Assembly (NCBI RefSeq): GCF_016808095.1
Contig: NC_068976.1
Location: 36,973,871-37,037,870, forward strand
DNA: 64,000 nt
Direction: 5' to 3'
Source of the DNA: Vigna angularis
Taxonomy: Eukaryota; Streptophyta; Magnoliopsida; Fabales; Fabaceae
Shown here piece after piece: positions 63,790-64,000 of this stretch (position 1 is its first letter; every line of letters starts with the position of its first letter). The position numbers and the translations under genes were made by a program. The notes below the pieces were generated by a model. That model was given only the letters and a program-made list of their open reading frames with translations. It searched no databases and was not told the origin of the DNA.

Positions 63790-64000
63790 CTTCTTCTACT
63801 TCTCCTTCTTCACCTTCGTCACCTTCGTCCACTTCATCCACTTCGTCGACTTCGTTCACTTCGTCAACTTATTCCACTTCGTCAACTTAGTCCACTTCGT
63901 CAACTTCGTCCACTTCTTGCACTTCTTCTTCTTCTTCTTCTTCTTCTTCATCTTCTACTTCTTCTGCTTCTCCTTCTTCTCCTTCGTCACCTTCGTCCAC
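61087..64000 (+). repeat. Pyrimidine minisatellite block 8, with 1314-base higher-order period
   Basis: Nine-base units and (TTC)n to the window end. Markers GTCGAC (61808, 63122), GTGCCA (62041, 63355) and TGCACTTAG (62151, 63465) recur exactly 1314 bases apart, so the second higher-order unit runs off the window. Confidence 0.95.

Overview
This is a plant nuclear, heterochromatin-like window made almost entirely of nested transposable elements inside a long pyrimidine-rich minisatellite. No intact host gene is visible. The element families (Athila-type Ty3 elements with a tRNA-Asp-like primer site, copia LTRs carrying GTTAATCGATTAAC repeats) suggest a legume of the bean/cowpea/adzuki group. 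That placement is inference and should be tested by alignment.

Layout. 1-1235: start of a copia element on the minus strand (gag start, primer site, 5' LTR). 1236-6948: copy A of a non-autonomous Athila-like family, 5'-truncated by the copia insertion. 6949-7588: filler containing a broken gene fragment that resembles Mediator subunit 33. 7589-13318: copy B on the minus strand, gag-protease broken and ORF2 deleted. 13625-64000: a 9-bp-unit (TCCACTTCG-like) plus (TTC)n array, always in the same orientation, interrupted by a solo LTR (14774-16770), a CACTA transposon that captured receptor-kinase exons (17221-20504), a second LTR (20772-22575, minus), a non-autonomous gag-only Ty3 element E1 (24892-29837, minus), copy C plus a duplicated flank and second LTR (30674-38867), a full-length Ty3 element E2 with a 1542-residue gag-pol ORF (40393-48875), and the complete copy D (51956-61086). 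Target-site duplications read directly for the solo LTR (GTCCA), E1 (CCTCC), copy C (CTCCA), E2 (CTCAA) and copy D (CCCTT). With the insertions removed, about 12.5 kb of array would be continuous.

The most unusual system is the A-D family. The complete member has gag-protease, then an inter-ORF regulatory segment, then a second ORF with a Transposase_32-like domain, and no reverse transcriptase or integrase. Its inter-ORF segment holds an array of small stem-loops with a constant eight-base loop (TACTGAAG or TACTGATG) and stems that change in a compensatory way between units and copies. The array is framed by two CTGGGAGGCAACCCAG hairpins. The segment also carries a likely internal promoter with CCGCTNAGCGG palindromes, a likely 5'-UTR intron just before ORF2, and one of three copies of the PPT-like 13-mer AAGTTTGGGGTTG. 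A 63-64-codon ORF downstream of ORF2 stays open in all four copies. E1 and E2 form an apparent non-autonomous/autonomous pair with related LTRs and a shared LTR-overlapping coding tail, although E2's integrase seems to have lost a zinc ligand.
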